Positions 34,524 to 47,350 are shown, counted from the stretch's first letter. The stretch is 64,000 bases of DNA from Cryptomeria japonica (GCF_030272615.1 NC_081413.1:449664538-449728537), one strand, 5' to 3'. Numbers and translations: made by a program. Notes: generated by a model not told the origin, from the letters alone.

Positions 34524-36289
34524 AGGAAGTCTCTTTTTAGAACCACCTCCAAGGTACAAGGTAAAGTTTGTAGGGTCATTGTAGATTCCGGGTCCATAGA
34601 TAATATAACTTTTGTTGAGATGGTCACCAAGATTAACTTGCAAATAATTCCTCACCCCTATCCCTCTAAGCTATCTTGTTTGAATAAGGGACAACAAGTG
34701 TTGATTAGTGAACAAGTTTGGGTAGACTTCTCAATTGGTGAATATAAGGATAGAGTGTTGTGTGATGTAGTAGAAATGGATGCTTGCCATTTGTTACTTG
34801 GTAGGCCTTGGAAATATGATGTGGATTCTAGGCACGAGGGTAGAAAGAATGTCTACACCATCACCAAAAATGCAGAGAACTTTAACATAACCCCTCTCCC
34901 GGATGACAGTAAGGATAAACACATTGTGACTAGTGTCATGCTAGTAGATGAGAAAGAGTTAATGAAGGATTTGAAGGAGAAGGATACTCCTTGCTTTGCC
35001 ATAATTGTCAATCCTAGGGATGAACCTAAGAAGCAGCCTAAGAGCCATGAGTCAAAAGGGAAAGTAGGGCCTAAGGAGGTTCAAGATCTACTAGATAAGC
35101 ACAAGGGAATAGTTGCAGATAGTACCACAGATACTCTACTTCCTCAAAGAGAAATCAATCATTGCATAGACCTTATACCAAGTGCTACCCTACCTAATAA
35201 GGTAGCCTATAAAGTGGCCCCTAAACAAAATGCATAAGTTGCTAGACATATCCAAGAGTTACTTGAGAAAGGGTTCATTAGAAAGAGTATAAGCACATGT
35301 CCAGTCCCGACAGTGGTAGCTCCTAAGAAAGAAGGGACATGGAGGTTGTGTATAGACTCTAGGGCTATCAACAAGATAACATTCAGATATAGGTTCCCAA
35401 TACCGAGAATAGAGGATTTGATGGATTGTCTAGGAGGGGCCAAGTACTACTCCAAAATAGACTTGAAAAGTGGTTATCACCAAATTAGGATCAGAGATGG
35501 AGACCAATGGAAGACAACATAGCAATGAAGGCTTGTTTGAATGGATGGTAATGCCATTTGGGATTTCCAATTCCCCTAGTACATTTATGAGGTTAATGAA
35601 TGAGGTTCTTAAGCCCTTTATCAATCATTTTCTGGTAGTATACTTGGATGATATACTGATTTTCAGTAAGGATAAAAATGAACATCTGATGCACTTGGAT
35701 TTGGTATTAAAAAGGCTGCATGAGGAGCAGTTGAAGGGAAACTTGGACAAGTGTGTTTTCTTGCAGGAGGAATTGGTGTTTCTTGGATTTTTTGTTTCCA
35801 AAGGTAATATGAGAATGGATCCGTCTAAGGTGGAGGCAATCCTCAATTGGCCCATACATAGGTCTGCAAGTGAGGTAAAAAAGTTTCTATGGATTAGCAA
35901 GCTTTTATAGGAAGTTTATAAGAAATTTTAGTGGGGTTAGTGCTCCTATGATAGATACCATCAAGGGTGGAAGAAAGTGTCAATTTGCTTAGAATGATGA
36001 AGCTAACAAGTCTTTTGTGTATTTGAAAACAAATATTGCAAAGCAACCCATCTTAGTCCTTCCTGATTTTCATAAGGTGTTGACTATTGAATGTGATGCA
36101 TCTAAGAAAGATATAGGAGGAGTCTTGAGTTAGGAGGGTAGCCCTGTGGCCTTTTTCAGTGAGAAGTTAAATGAAGCAAAATAAAAATATTCAACCTACA
36201 ATCTCGAGGTGTATGCTTTGGTACAATCTCTCAGGAAATGGAGGCACTATCTATTACCTATGCAATTTGTTGTTTATACTGACAACCAT
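34524..36289 (+). pseudogene. Chr1 pol part 1: protease, reverse transcriptase, start of RNase H
   Basis: Protease with IVDSGSIDN (DSG active site) at ~34580; LLLGRPWKYD at ~34800; reverse transcriptase with [50 protein letters not shown], then after a frameshift near 35522 [20 protein letters not shown] and the catalytic [12 protein letters not shown] at ~35640; then RNase H with TIECDASKKDIGGVLS, RKWRHYLLPMQF and YTDNHAL at 36289. Stops at 35235, 35520, ~35989, ~36130 and 36181 show decay. The protein breaks at the element C target site GCTTT. Confidence 0.92.
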
Positions 36290-36294
36290 GCTTT

Positions 36295-37488
36295 TGTTAC
36301 TATTTACTAAGTTGTCATTAGTTCTATGTCCAAACTCATTCTATATACTCTAGTCAGTCATTACTACCAAAATATTCAGTCCGTAAGCATAGAGGAGTCG
36401 GTTACAGAAGTTACAAGTCACAGAGTTTAGTATACACTGAGCTGTCTACCGAGTAACGTTCTATGACTACCAAGCAGCAAAGATGGTATACCGAGTTGAT
36501 ACACATCGAGTGAAACATGTTACCAGATTCATTGAACCTAGACACATATGGGAAACGTGTTACAAGATAGAGGAACAAAGAACCGTTATCACATTGGAAA
36601 TTGCACCTTAAGATTTTGTATGATTTTGAGGAAATCTATCCAATGAAATAATTTATATGGAATTTCATTTAATGAATCATGTTTGTAAGATCAAAGCATG
36701 AACAAGATCACCGTAATAAGAGATCTATTTATACAACATGAATTGAGATGCAAGTTATGACTGAGAAGCAAGACATGAGAGTGTGAAGCAAGACATATGT
36801 GAAAAGAAAAATCATGGGAAAGCACTGAGTGTTATGACTATTACAGATACACAGAGGTCACCATGAAGGATTTCAGAGAACAATCAAGGAACAAAGTAAA
36901 CAAAAAGGTTTACTGAGTTATTTTATGGGTTACCGAGGTATGCTATAAGCAAGGTAATTTCATTATGAGCACATAGAATCCGCTATAACATTTCAGATGT
37001 GAAGTTGCATATATTTTGAAAGATTTTGATTCTAATAATCTGAGTTGTAAGAGAAACCTTTAACAGGGTAAAAGACTCTAACAAAGTCTATAAATTGTAA
37101 AGCCTTTAACCAGGTGCAACATTTAGAATGTGCTATAAAATCCTTTAGCAAGGTAGATCTAAAGATCTTGATACTCCTAACAGAGTAAGTTATCAGAAAT
37201 AGCTATACATGTAGCTCTAACCAAGCAACCTTTATTATTGCAGTAGTGAAGTTGTGGGTGCCATCCCCACCACAGTTTTTCTCTCTAACAAGGAGTTTCT
37301 ACGTAACCAAAATATAAGTGTTATGGAGTGAATCATGTATGATTGTTATTTATTTATTTTAGCATTATATTATGTTTCAGCAATATTCAGTTTATGCTTA
37401 ATAGTAAAGTTATTGTTGAAGAAAAGATTTGAAGTACTGATTCACCCCTCCCCTCTCAGTACATTAGCTTTCTATATTGGGCCTAACA
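36295..37488 (+). repeat. Element C 5' LTR
   Basis: 1,194 bp; matches 43109-44304 along its length with scattered differences. Contains 'cttaccgag'-type text, 'ttaacagggtaaaagactc', and near the end 'cccctcccctctcagtacatt'. Confidence 0.95.
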
Positions 37489-37490
37489 AT

Positions 37491-37502
37491 TGGTATCAGA
37501 GC
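37491..37502 (+). other. Primer-binding site, element C
   Basis: TGGTATCAGAGC two bases after the LTR edge; identical to elements A and B. Confidence 0.94.
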
Positions 37503-37550
37503 TTGAATCTTGGAAAAGGGTTTAACTACCTAAAGAGAAAGATCTTATCA

Positions 37551-38820
37551 ATGGAAGGCTACAAACAATCTCAGAGAATTGTGAATCTTCAAAATGAATT
37601 GGATCATGCTAATCAAGTGGTTGCTGACATGCATAAACAAATGCAAAGATCACTGAAAGTTAGAAGAAGATTGTCTGATGATTTGCAGGACTCTCAAGAG
37701 CTAGTGGAACAAATTGAGACATCATCTGAGAATAGTATATCTGAAGAGACTGAAGAAATGATTGGAGAATTGAAAGAAAAGAACAAAGCACTGATTTATC
37801 AACTAAAAGCAATGAAAAGAGAACATGAACATTTCAGCACACAAATGACTGAAAATCTTGATGCATTGAGGACAACCGAGGATAAATTAAGAGATCTAGA
37901 AAGAGAAAAAAAACACGTGTCTAAAAAGAATGATGAAATCACTAGGATGACTGAAATTCAAAGTAATCTATCTGATCAATTGGGTTATGCACATCATGAA
38001 GCAAATCTGAAAGATGATGAGAATCAAGCATTGAAACTTGAAGTATCAAGATTGACCGATGAACTTGAAATAGAGAAGAAATCAAAAGAAACACTGAAGA
38101 AGAGTTATGATGCATCAAAGATGCTGGATGAGCAACTAAATACAAGAAGACCCAAAAAAGATGTAGGACTCAGTTACAAAGGAAAAGACTCTACCGAGAA
38201 AGGAATCCACACTACCGAGAGAGGAGAATCATCAAAACAAGCTGGAAATAAGAAGAACATCAAAGGAAAGAAGCCTATTTGCAACTACTATGGAAAACAA
38301 GGACATACTACCAACTTATACCAAATCAGAAAAGGTAAGCAACCGAATGTCATTAGGTCTAATGGTTATTGTAACAATTGAAATAAGTATGGTCACACAT
38401 CTAATCAATGTAGGACAAAGTCTGTTAGCAATTATCAAAAGATAAAATTCAAAGGGTTTTGTAAAAACTGCAATAGATATGGACACAATACCGAGAAGTG
38501 TTGATTTAAGCAGAAGAACTATATGTGGTCTACACACCGAGCAAATGCTAGAGGTTACCGAACTCACACATATCTTAACCAATAGTATATTGTAGTACCA
38601 TGGGATTACAATACAAGGATATGGTGTGAATGCTATGGAAGATATGGAAATATAAGTTTCAACTACTTTATAAGGTTTGGAATGAACAACCGAAGATCAT
38701 GGAGAAATCTTGGTATGGGATGTTTTCATTGTCACAAAGTTGGACACTTGGCTAGAGATTGCAGAGATCAACCTACAGGAGATATTCAAGAAATAAAAAG
38801 CAAATTCCAGATGATTTGAA
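37551..38820 (+). pseudogene. Element C ORF1: coiled coil plus about five zinc-knuckle units
   Basis: Starts MEGYKQSQRIVNLQNELDHA. About 240 residues of coiled coil (KVRRRLSDDLQDSQELVEQI, LRTTEDKLRDLEREKKHV, ALKLEVSRLTDELEIEKKS) are followed by a Lys-rich linker and a run of knuckle-like units: CNYYGKQGHTTNLY (degenerate), YCNN-stop-NKYGHTSNQC, FCKNCNRYGHNTEKC, WCECYGRYGNISFNY (degenerate) and CFHCHKVGHLARDC. In-frame stops at 38379, ~38503 and ~38583; the frame is otherwise kept to 38818. Length ~423 codons, longer than in A and B. Inferred role: element RNA binding. Confidence 0.83.
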
Positions 38821-39433
38821 AAAAGAAGGAAATTGTGTCAAATGAAGAAAGCACCTTACCTACCGAGTTGGGTGCATCTATTCCAAATTAATTGGTAAAG
38901 GTATGAAGGGACTGCATTCTCTCAAGGTTAAAATTTTAACAGTTCCTATTTTATCATGTACTTAATTCAAAATCCACATAGCTAAGATGCATTAGCAAGT
39001 TTGGAATTTTATCAAGTCTTTTGGAGCACTAGTCAAGTTGATAAATGCAGGAAGCCTGTCAAGTTGGTAAATACAGGAAGTCTGGCTACTAGGTAAAAGC
39101 ACAAAAAGAAAGGTAAATTGGTTTAGTGGAACCAAGTGCAATTAATGTTTTTTAACCTAACTGCACAGAGCCTGATAAGGTATAATGTGTACTTAAAGCT
39201 TTTGCGTGGTCATTTTACACTTACCAAGTTTTCAAAAAGTAGAGCAAAGCGATTCAAAGGTGATCAAATCTCTATTGAAGGGAAATTCAAGGTATTTATA
39301 TCAATCACAACACATTGTCAAACAAGTTAACCGGTCATATCAGTTGTGTTATATTTACTAAGTGGAAAGCATCTGCTGGTTAAAAGTTTTCAAACCCTAA
39401 GGCTCATTCGTTAGTGATTATCCAAAGTTTGAA
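38821..39433 (+). promoter_or_regulatory. Element C ORF1-ORF2 spacer, possible promoter
   Basis: 613 bp without coding signal. 'aaggtatttatatc' at about 39289-39302 matches the 'ggtatttata' just before ORF2 in A and B; here it lies ~130 bp upstream of the ATG. The longer A/B spacer text is not recognisable. Promoter function is speculative. Confidence 0.3.
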
Positions 39434-42400
39434 ATGGCTCCTAAGATTCAAAAACCCGTTGTTGTTGAGAACATTGAGAAGCTCGTACTATAATACTCAC
39501 TACCTCCCAAAGTAGCATTTGAACCGGATGATAAAACCACATTTTCACTCATTACGGATAGGGTTTTATTAGTTGAGGATGTTAGATTATTCACTAAGTG
39601 TCATGTTGAGGAACTAGGTCACACTGAGATCAAGGACACATATGATGAATTGTGTACCAGTGGGAAATTGGATAGCAAGTTTGAAAACATTAAAATCAAG
39701 GGATTGACCAAAGCCCTAACCTACCCGCGAGTCTTCAAACCCCAATGGGTTAAATTTGTTTTGAGTAGAGTTCATGATGACTTTATGTGGTTAGAGGAGA
39801 AACCATTCAAGATCACCAAGGAAATCATCCACTTGATCACCGGTTACCCTATTTTCGACCATGCCCGAGCTTAGAAAATGATTTCACAGAAAGAATTGAT
39901 CACTTTAACTAGAGTTGAATCTGATTGCAGAGGTCTAAAATTGAAAAATGTCATAGATTCAGAGCTGAAGTTTGCAATTAGAGTCATAGGTTATTGTTTC
40001 TTTCAATCGGCAAGGGAAAAAAATGTACCCTATGTTGCTGTTGATTTAGCCTATAAGATTGTGAAGAAAGGCATGAAGATTGATCTATGCGAAGTGTTTT
40101 TGAAAAAATTGTTTGAAAATTTCAACACCATAAGGAAGCCGAAGAAGAACAACTCAGCAAACACACTAAAGTTTGGATCACTTTTGGTATGCATGTTTTT
40201 CTATTTTGAGAAATTCTTTCCAATAGTCGGTAATATAGTTTGGGATCTACACCGACCAATCACCCATCAAATCAATGACTTCATCAAAAAGCTAGGTGAT
40301 AACTTCAATGAGATTATGGATGATTATTTTAGCAAGTTTCAAGAAAAGATGCATAACAGGCACAGGATTCCAACCCAGTTAGTGGAGAAATACAAGGATA
40401 GTATATGTTTTGAATTGGACACTAACTACTGCTATGTCAATGTCATAGAATCAAGAACTCAATCTTTTCCACTGATGGGTTATGAGATTGATTTTGACAT
40501 TACACAGTAGCAGATAGATGCTTTTCTTGCACTACCAAGGCATGCTACCGAGATCAGATATGATACATATGAAGAAGTTAAAGAAAAAGTCAAAATGAGC
40601 ATTATAGTACTAAAGGCTACAAGGAAAGCAACAAAAATGATTAAAGTATTAACGGAGAAATTTGGAGAAGGATCTTCCTCCACTCCTGTCAAGAGCGTTC
40701 AATTCATCACCGAGGAGGAATCTGAAGCCCAAGAAGAAGCTATTACATTGAGCACCAAGTTGCCAAAAGGGAAAATTTTGAAAAGGAAGAAATAGGATAC
40801 ATCACAAGTATCACCAACTCCTCTAGTAAAACACCCAAACACTAGATCATCTACAGTGTCACTGAGCAAGAAATAGAAAAATGTTGCAGTTCCAAAGGTA
40901 ACAAAAACTTACAAGAAGTCTACTCGGAGACTCATTTTGAATAAAGAGTCTAGTGACACTGAATTTGAAGATGTAAGAAAATTTCAGATTGTCAAGAGCA
41001 AAAAGGAAGATGTACATAGTGTTGATAATTTTTGTGCTAATCTGAAGCAATATGATGGATTTGGAGCATTCAAATATGTAAAATATGACTCCAGATCTGA
41101 TGCAGAAAAGAGACAAAATGAAGAAGCTGTCATCTGCACTCTTCTGAAATTTTGACTGGTCCCATTGGAAGTAACTAATTCTCTTCCAAAAGCATTGTAT
41201 TTACATATCGATAATAGGTGGAAATATGCCATGGACTCAGAAAAGAAGATGAGAGAAAGAAGTCTGGTACATCTCTTTCCAGACATGTCGATGGATGAGA
41301 TAAGTGAACATCTAAAAAATTACCACACAAACTTTCTAGTCAAGCAAAGAGCCTTGAAACTGATGAATGGCCTTTATCTTGATGTAGAGAACGAGAAAAA
41401 AGAAAAATGGCAAGAAATATTTCGAATCAAGAGTAATGATGAGCAAGGTGAAGTTGAAATAGTGGATATCATCGAGCAAGATCCCGCTGAAACTATACAA
41501 CCTGATGAGGATGTCATGGATACCGAGGAACAGGAACAGGAAATGATAGAAGGGAATGCTTATGCCAAACTGGTATCAAGTGAGTCAGTTTTGGAACATG
41601 TCAAGTCCTATCCTCCGGTAAGTCAACATGTTTCAACTGAGACACCTCAAGATACTAAACAAGGCAAAGAGGGTCAATAGTCTACCAAAGGAGAAGCTAC
41701 TTCTTAGGCCATCGAGGAACAGACTTCTCAAGCCCCTCCAAGTAATGAAAATGTTACAACTGAGACCTCGAGAAAGGATTCACTGAAGGCTACCTTTGAG
41801 GCTAAAGAAATTGATAAAAGTGTTGCCTCTACCGAACAACCTACCGAGGGTAAACAAGCCTCCCAATCCATTGTATTAGTTCAACTGGTGAAAGTCTCCT
41901 CCTCTAAAGAAAAGAAAATGAAAAAGCATAGTTTCAAGTTAGATTTGTCAAAACCAATTGTGTTGCCGAATGTAGACATATCCAAATTAAAAGGGCAAGC
42001 ACTAATTGAATTCGGTGAACTATGCAAAGCCAAAGTAGAACAAGAGAGACAAATGGCTATACAAAAGAAAAACAAAGTACTTCAGAAGGTCAAAACACTA
42101 TTAACAGATATGCTACCTGAAGCTACAATGACAAAAGATGTAGCCATCCATATTCAACTAGATGAACTCCTCAATCAGATAGAGACATTTGGAGTAGATG
42201 CATCTAAATGCTTGAGAAAATTGAAGGACAAAGAGCTCACTACAAAAAATGATTGAAGAGGTACAGAAAGCCATTGCTATCGGTAAAGTAAAACTTGTCA
42301 AATTTATTGCTGAGTTGTCCCCTCAACTCAAGCACATTCTTTATTTATTTCAGAAACTCTGTACATTTATTCATTAAAGATATCAAGAATAAAACAGAAG

Positions 42401-42765
42401 TGATTGAGAAAGAGATCACCGATGTCTCCAATAAATTGGCCACTGAGCCAAATTCTATTCAGAATTTCTATACCAAGTTACAAATGCTCATGGATCAACA
42501 ACTGGAACTTAGGAATGAAGAGCACAAAATAAGGATGGACATTATGACTCTTCAAACTTTATTCATTCCACACTTGTCCTCCGTCCAAGAATAGATCAAC
42601 AAGGCTACCTCCTTATCCACTCAGCCAGAGGGAAGCACTTTAGATGGACTAATTTCACTATTAGCTGATATTATAGCTCAAAATTCACTCATGGATAGTG
42701 TCAAGGATGCACTCTCTACCACTCTCAATGATGCAATAACAAAGTATAAATCCATTTTTGACTAG
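39434..42765 (+). pseudogene. Element C ORF2, full length with in-frame stops, unknown function
   Basis: About 1,110 codons. From ATG 39434 (MAPKIQKPVVVENIEKLVL) to ~42254 it stays in one frame despite stops near 39491, 39872, 40508, 40792, 40874, 41153, 41678, 41706 and 42254; a frame change then leads to the tail and TAG at 42763. Modules match A, B and D: CHVEELGHTEIKDTYDEL; FVLSRVHDDFMWLEEKPFKIT and ITGYP; LAYKIVKKGMKIDLCEVFLK; LKFGSLLVCMFFYF; LVEKYKDSICFELD; a Lys-rich linker (~40680-40960); the helical module with EEAVICTLLKF and LPKALYLHID; an acidic Glu/Thr-rich stretch; and a coiled coil (KVLQKVKTLL, EKEITDVSNKLA). I cannot assign a function. Confidence 0.82.
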
Positions 42766-43108
42766 TCGCATCCACCAAATGGTAACTAGTTTTAATGTTT
42801 GTCAGAAAGGGGGAGTATAGTGTATACAAGAAAAGTATACCGAGCAGTTCAGCATATTCGAGTATACAGATAATTTTGTTAGGGGGAGCAGTGAACCGAG
42901 TAGGGAATACAAAATATTGATCACAGCACATGCATAATCAGAGTTATGTATAGTATATTGATAAGGGGAGTATATTTGAGTATACTATTTTATTGAAAAT
43001 TGTATATACTGTCAGTTCAGTCAAATTTTGTAAATATATAGATTTTTGAGTTATGACTTTGAAAGAAGTTTTGTCAAACATTTCAAAACTAATGTCAAAA
43101 GGGAAGAT
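42766..43108 (+). other. Element C 3' UTR with several polypurine tracts
   Basis: The primer-like tract beside the LTR is 'caaaagggaagat' (43096-43108). Three more purine tracts precede it: 'agaaagggggagtatag' near 42806, 'tagggggagcagtg' near 42881 and 'ataaggggagtatatt' near 42961. No coding. Confidence 0.75.
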
Positions 43109-44304
43109 TGTTACTATTTACTAATTTGTCATTAGTTTTATGTCCAAAGTCATGCTATATACTCTAGTTGGTCATTACTACCGAAATATTCAGTCGGTAA
43201 GCACATAGCAGTCAGTTACAGAAGTTACAAGTCACAGAGTTTAGTATACACTGAGCTATCTACCGAGTAACGTTCTATGACTACCAAGCAGCAAAGATGG
43301 TATACTGAGTTGATACAGACCAAGTGAAATGTGTTACCAGATTCATTGAACCTAGACACATATGAGAAACATGTTACAAGATTGAGGAACAAGGAACCGT
43401 TATCACATTGGAAATTGCACCTTAAGATTTTGTATGATTTTGAGGACATCTATCCAATGAAATAATTTGTATGGTTATTCATTTAATGAATCATGTTTGT
43501 AAGATCGAAGCATGAACAAGATCACCGTAATAAGAGATCTATTTATACAACATGAATTGAGATGCAAGTTATGACTGAGAAGCAAGACATGAGAGTGTGA
43601 AGCAAGACATATGTGAAAAGAAAACTCATGGGAAAGCACTAAGTGTTATGACTGTTATAGATACACAAAGGTCACCAAGAAGGATTTCAGAGAATAGTCA
43701 AGGAACAGAGTAAACAGAAAGATTTACCGAGTTATTTTATGGGTTACTGAGGTATGCTATAAGCAAGGTAATTTCATTTTGAGCACATAGAATCTGCTAT
43801 AGTATTTCAGATGTGAAGTTGTAGATATTTTTTAAGATTTTGATTGTAATAATTTGAGTTGTAAGAGAAACCTTTAACAGGGTAAAAGACTCTAACAAAG
43901 TCTATAAATTGTAAAGCCTTTAACCAAGTGCAACATTTAGAATATGTGTTGTAAAATCCTTTAGCAAGGTAGATCTAAAGATCTTGATACTCCTAACAGG
44001 GTAAGTTATCAGAAATAGCTAAACATGTAGCTCTAACCGAGCAACCTTTATTATTGCAGTAGTGAAGTTATGGGTGCCATCCCCACCGTAGTTTTTCTCT
44101 GTAACAAGGAGTTTCTGCATAACCAAAATATAAGTGTTATAGAGTGAATCATGTATGATTGTTATTTATTTGTTTTAGCATTATATTATGTTTCAACAAT
44201 ATTTAGTTTATGCTTAACAGAAAAGTTATTGTTGAAGAAAATATTTGAAGTACTAATTCACCCCTCCCCTCTCAGTACATTAGCTTTCCATATTGGGCCT
44301 AACA
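43109..44304 (+). repeat. Element C 3' LTR
   Basis: 1,196 bp, partner of 36295-37488, same edges TGTTACTATT and CCTAACA. Confidence 0.95.
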
Positions 44305-44309
44305 GCTTT

Positions 44310-45925
44310 AAGATTTTCTAACAGGCAGGAGAAACTCAATCACAGGCACATGAAATGGATGGAGTACCTTCAAGCTTTCACATTCACTATCAAGCTTAAG
44401 AATGGAGTGGCCAAAAGAGTTCTAGATGCCCTTAGCAGGAGGAACTTGGTAATCCAAGAGATTCAATTAGAAAGCATGGAAATCACTGCTATGAAGAACA
44501 TGTACCAAGAAGATGCAGAATGAGGATTATGTAGTTTTTCACGCTATAAATGACATGTATCATACTGATTTTTCTGAGTATATGCTTCAAGAAGGTTTAC
44601 TTTTCAAGGGTAATTATCTTTGTATTCCTAATTTCTCAGTGAGGGAGAATATTGTCATAGAAAAGCATTGTGGGAGTTTATCAGGACATTTTGAACTTGA
44701 TAAGACACTTGAGTTGGTTAGAAGATTTTATTTTTGGCCAAGAATGCAATCAGATGTGTGGTGTGTCAAAGAGCTAAAGGTACACGTTCAAATGCAGGTC
44801 TCTATACTCCTTTACCAATCCCTACCAAACCTTGGGATTCGGTCAATATGGATTTTGTCATAGGCCTTCCTAGGACTAAATCAGGTTATGACAATGTCTA
44901 TGTTGTGGTAGACCAGTTTTCAAAGATGACACACTTTTTACCATGCAAGGTTACACATGATGCTTCTAATATTGCAGGTTTATTCTTCAAAAAATTGTCA
45001 GACTTCATGGGTTACCATTGAGCATTATCTCGAATAGGGATTTTAAGTTTTTATGACACTTTTGGAGAATTTGTGGCATAAGTTGGGGAATAACTTGTGT
45101 TTATCTTCTGCTTATCACCCTCAATCTGGTGGGCTGACTGAGGTAATAAATAGGTCCCTCAGAAACTTGTTAAGGTGCTTGACTAAGGAGCATGGAAATA
45201 TTTGGGATACCATTCTCCCACGGGGAAAATTTTCCTATAATGACTCTGTAAACAAAAGTACAGGGTTAAGTCCTTTCCACATTGTGTATCGTACACAACC
45301 CAGGGGTATTCTTGAAATTAGAGATGTGAAGAATATTGATAGAAGAAATGCTTAGGAAGATGAATTTTCTGAAGTCATGAAGGATATACACCAACAAGTC
45401 AGAGAGAAATTGATTCAAACTCTGAGAAATACAAGCAATCAATAGACGTCAAAAAGAGAGATGTTCAATTTAAGGTGGGAGATATGGTGATGATTCATCT
45501 CAACAAATCAAGACTCCCTAAGGAGAAATACACCAAGCTAATCATGAAGAAGACAGGTCCATTCAAGGTCCTCAAAAGATGTGGGAACAATGCATACAAA
45601 ATAGATCTATCCCTGGATGTGGAATTGACACCTATTTTAATGTTTTTGATATATATGCATATAAGGGTGTTGTTGATGATGATTATGATGTAGGTCAATC
45701 TGATTCCTCTATTGTAGACATGATAGAAGGACTTCCCACACAACCCAAACCAAAAATTGAGTGCATTTTGGATCAAAGGGTTAGCAAGCAAACAAGGAGG
45801 AAGACTTATTTGGAATACTTGGTCAAATGGACGAATCAACCTTTTGAAGATGCTACATGGATGACCTCAGAAGACATTGAGAGAACAAGAACCAAAATAG
45901 TAGACATACCCACTCAAGGGACTTG
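44310..45925 (+). pseudogene. Chr1 pol part 2: RNase H end, integrase, chromodomain
   Basis: Resumes exactly after the target duplication: RFLNRQEKLNHRHMKWMEYL, FTIKLKNGVAKRVLDALSRR (RNase H to integrase linker). Integrase: HCGSLSGHFELDKTLELVRRF and, frame-shifted, VCQRAKGTRSNAGLYTPL (HHCC zinc region), WDSVNMDFVIGLPRT (first Asp), YDNVYVVVDQFSKMTHFLP (second Asp), SSAYHPQSGGLTEVINRSL (Glu region, ~45110). Then VGDMVMIHLNKSRLPKEKY and, near 45750-45880, KTYLEYLVKWTNQPFEDATW, a chromodomain that steers integration to heterochromatin in chromoviruses. Several frameshifts make it non-functional. Confidence 0.92.
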
Positions 45926-45950
45926 AGTTTCTTTAGCCCGAGGAGTATGG

Positions 45951-47350
45951 TGTAGGGAACCTCTTATTTTCATGGTTTTTTCATGCCATTAGGGGTGTCT
46001 AGTGTTTTTATTGTGCTTACTTATGTTTTCATAATGGGTTGGATCTGAAGGATCACCCTAGATGTAATAAAATGGCTTTGTGTGGTCAATAGTCTCTCAG
46101 GTGCACATATAAGCCCAAAGGTCTATTAGGACATGTGGGCTTGAATCATGAAATTTTGTGTTTATGATCCTAGAATATTGTCTTAGGTTTTTTAAAGGTT
46201 AATGATGTCCTTAGATATGTTTGGTAAGGTTTAGGTGCTTAGAAATTCAAAGTTGTAAAAGTTGTCATTGTTGTCAAAGAAACTTTTGAAAAGTTGTTGG
46301 TTGGAATGCAACCTCTTTCCAATAGTCACAACCATTTCAAAGTTGGTTGTGGTCATTGAGAGGTGCATATTTTTTCTTTTACAACCAATTGGAAAGTTTT
46401 GTTGAAGGTACAAAATGATTTGGAGAAGTTTGGTGGAGAGTATGAAATGAAACAAATCTGATTTTGCCTGAATTCTGTTACTTTTATGTATTGTCCATAT
46501 AGAAAATTGAATGATTTTGTAAAACCTTCGCTTGGTATATTATAACACTAAATAATATTTTATATGAATCTGGTATGACACCTTATAGTGGTTTTTGGGA
46601 GAGATATCAATATTTTGCTTCTGCAAGTCCGAAAACCCTTAATTTCCCCTGGGTGTTGCAAAGATGAGGCCCTAACTTGCAATCTAGTCATTGACCCTCA
46701 ACGGCCTTTGGTAGGATGCAAGTTAGGAGGGTGTACTATGAGATTCCAAAGGGGTGAGATTAGGGGAGTTGGTTTGGTATTTTTACCAACAAGCCCTAGC
46801 CTAAACTTTGTAAGGGTTTAGACTAGTACAGCCAAGAATTGATGGATTGCATTATACTAGACATTAGAAGAAGGAGTTAGAAGGTTGAATTGGTACATTA
46901 AGACATTATACAATCCCTCTTAAGCATTGGATCTTCCTTTTGGTCCTATTCCCATACACTTCCTTGGTAACCCAGGCCTAATCTGATCAACTAGGTCTGT
47001 GACCCAAATAAGTGTCTAGGTGTGCTGAAGCAAGTTGGAGGTCTAGTTCTTTGGAGTTCGAGAGAAGTTCCAAAAGGGTATTTGAAACTAAAACTATTAT
47101 TTACATTACAATTTATTTTGCATAAACAATATTTACTATCAAGTTGGCCTGGCATGCCGGTATAATCTTCTGCCGGTATAAACTGGTTACTGGTGTGCAT
47201 GAGCCTTGTTGTATCTTTCGGTGGCCGTAGGTGAAGTCTTTGTGAGGGATAAAGTTCAGGTTTTAGTTTTGGTGTGAGTTGAGGCCTTCATAGGCTTGAG
47301 ATTGTGAGAGTGAAAGGTGAGAGAGTGTGAGGTGTTTGCCACACTAATGC
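45951..47350 (+). repeat. Probable Chr1 3' LTR, right edge undefined
   Basis: The purine tract 'cgaggagtatgg' (45939-45950) is followed by TGTAGGGAACCTC, the expected LTR start. Downstream is non-coding, AT-rich, with no second copy in the window for comparison, so the right edge is a guess set by the first recognisable Cop3 gag text at ~47350-47400. Confidence 0.5.

Larger units (their letters stand above)
36295..44304 (+). mobile_element. Element C: complete 8.0 kb two-ORF LTR element lacking pol
   Basis: Edges are exact: TGTTACTATTTAC at 36295, CCTAACA at 44304, perfect duplication GCTTT (36290-36294 and 44305-44309), and removal rejoins Chr1 RNase H (YTDNHAL to RFLNRQEKLNHRHMKW). It has both LTRs, a primer site, polypurine tract, ORF1 with a coiled coil and knuckles, and ORF2 of ~1,110 codons. 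No protease, integrase or reverse transcriptase in 5.6 kb of interior. It is a distant relative of A and B: both ORFs align by motif order only, and its LTRs are longer and different. Confidence 0.93.

Noticed and set aside
37335-38381. 348-residue protein starting at 37335
   Set aside because: The first 72 codons lie in the LTR and primer site of element C; the ORF1 start is 37551.
34560-45925. Endogenous pararetrovirus
   Set aside because: Order is gag, protease, reverse transcriptase, RNase H, integrase, chromodomain, which is Ty3/gypsy chromovirus; pararetroviruses lack integrase and no movement protein is seen.
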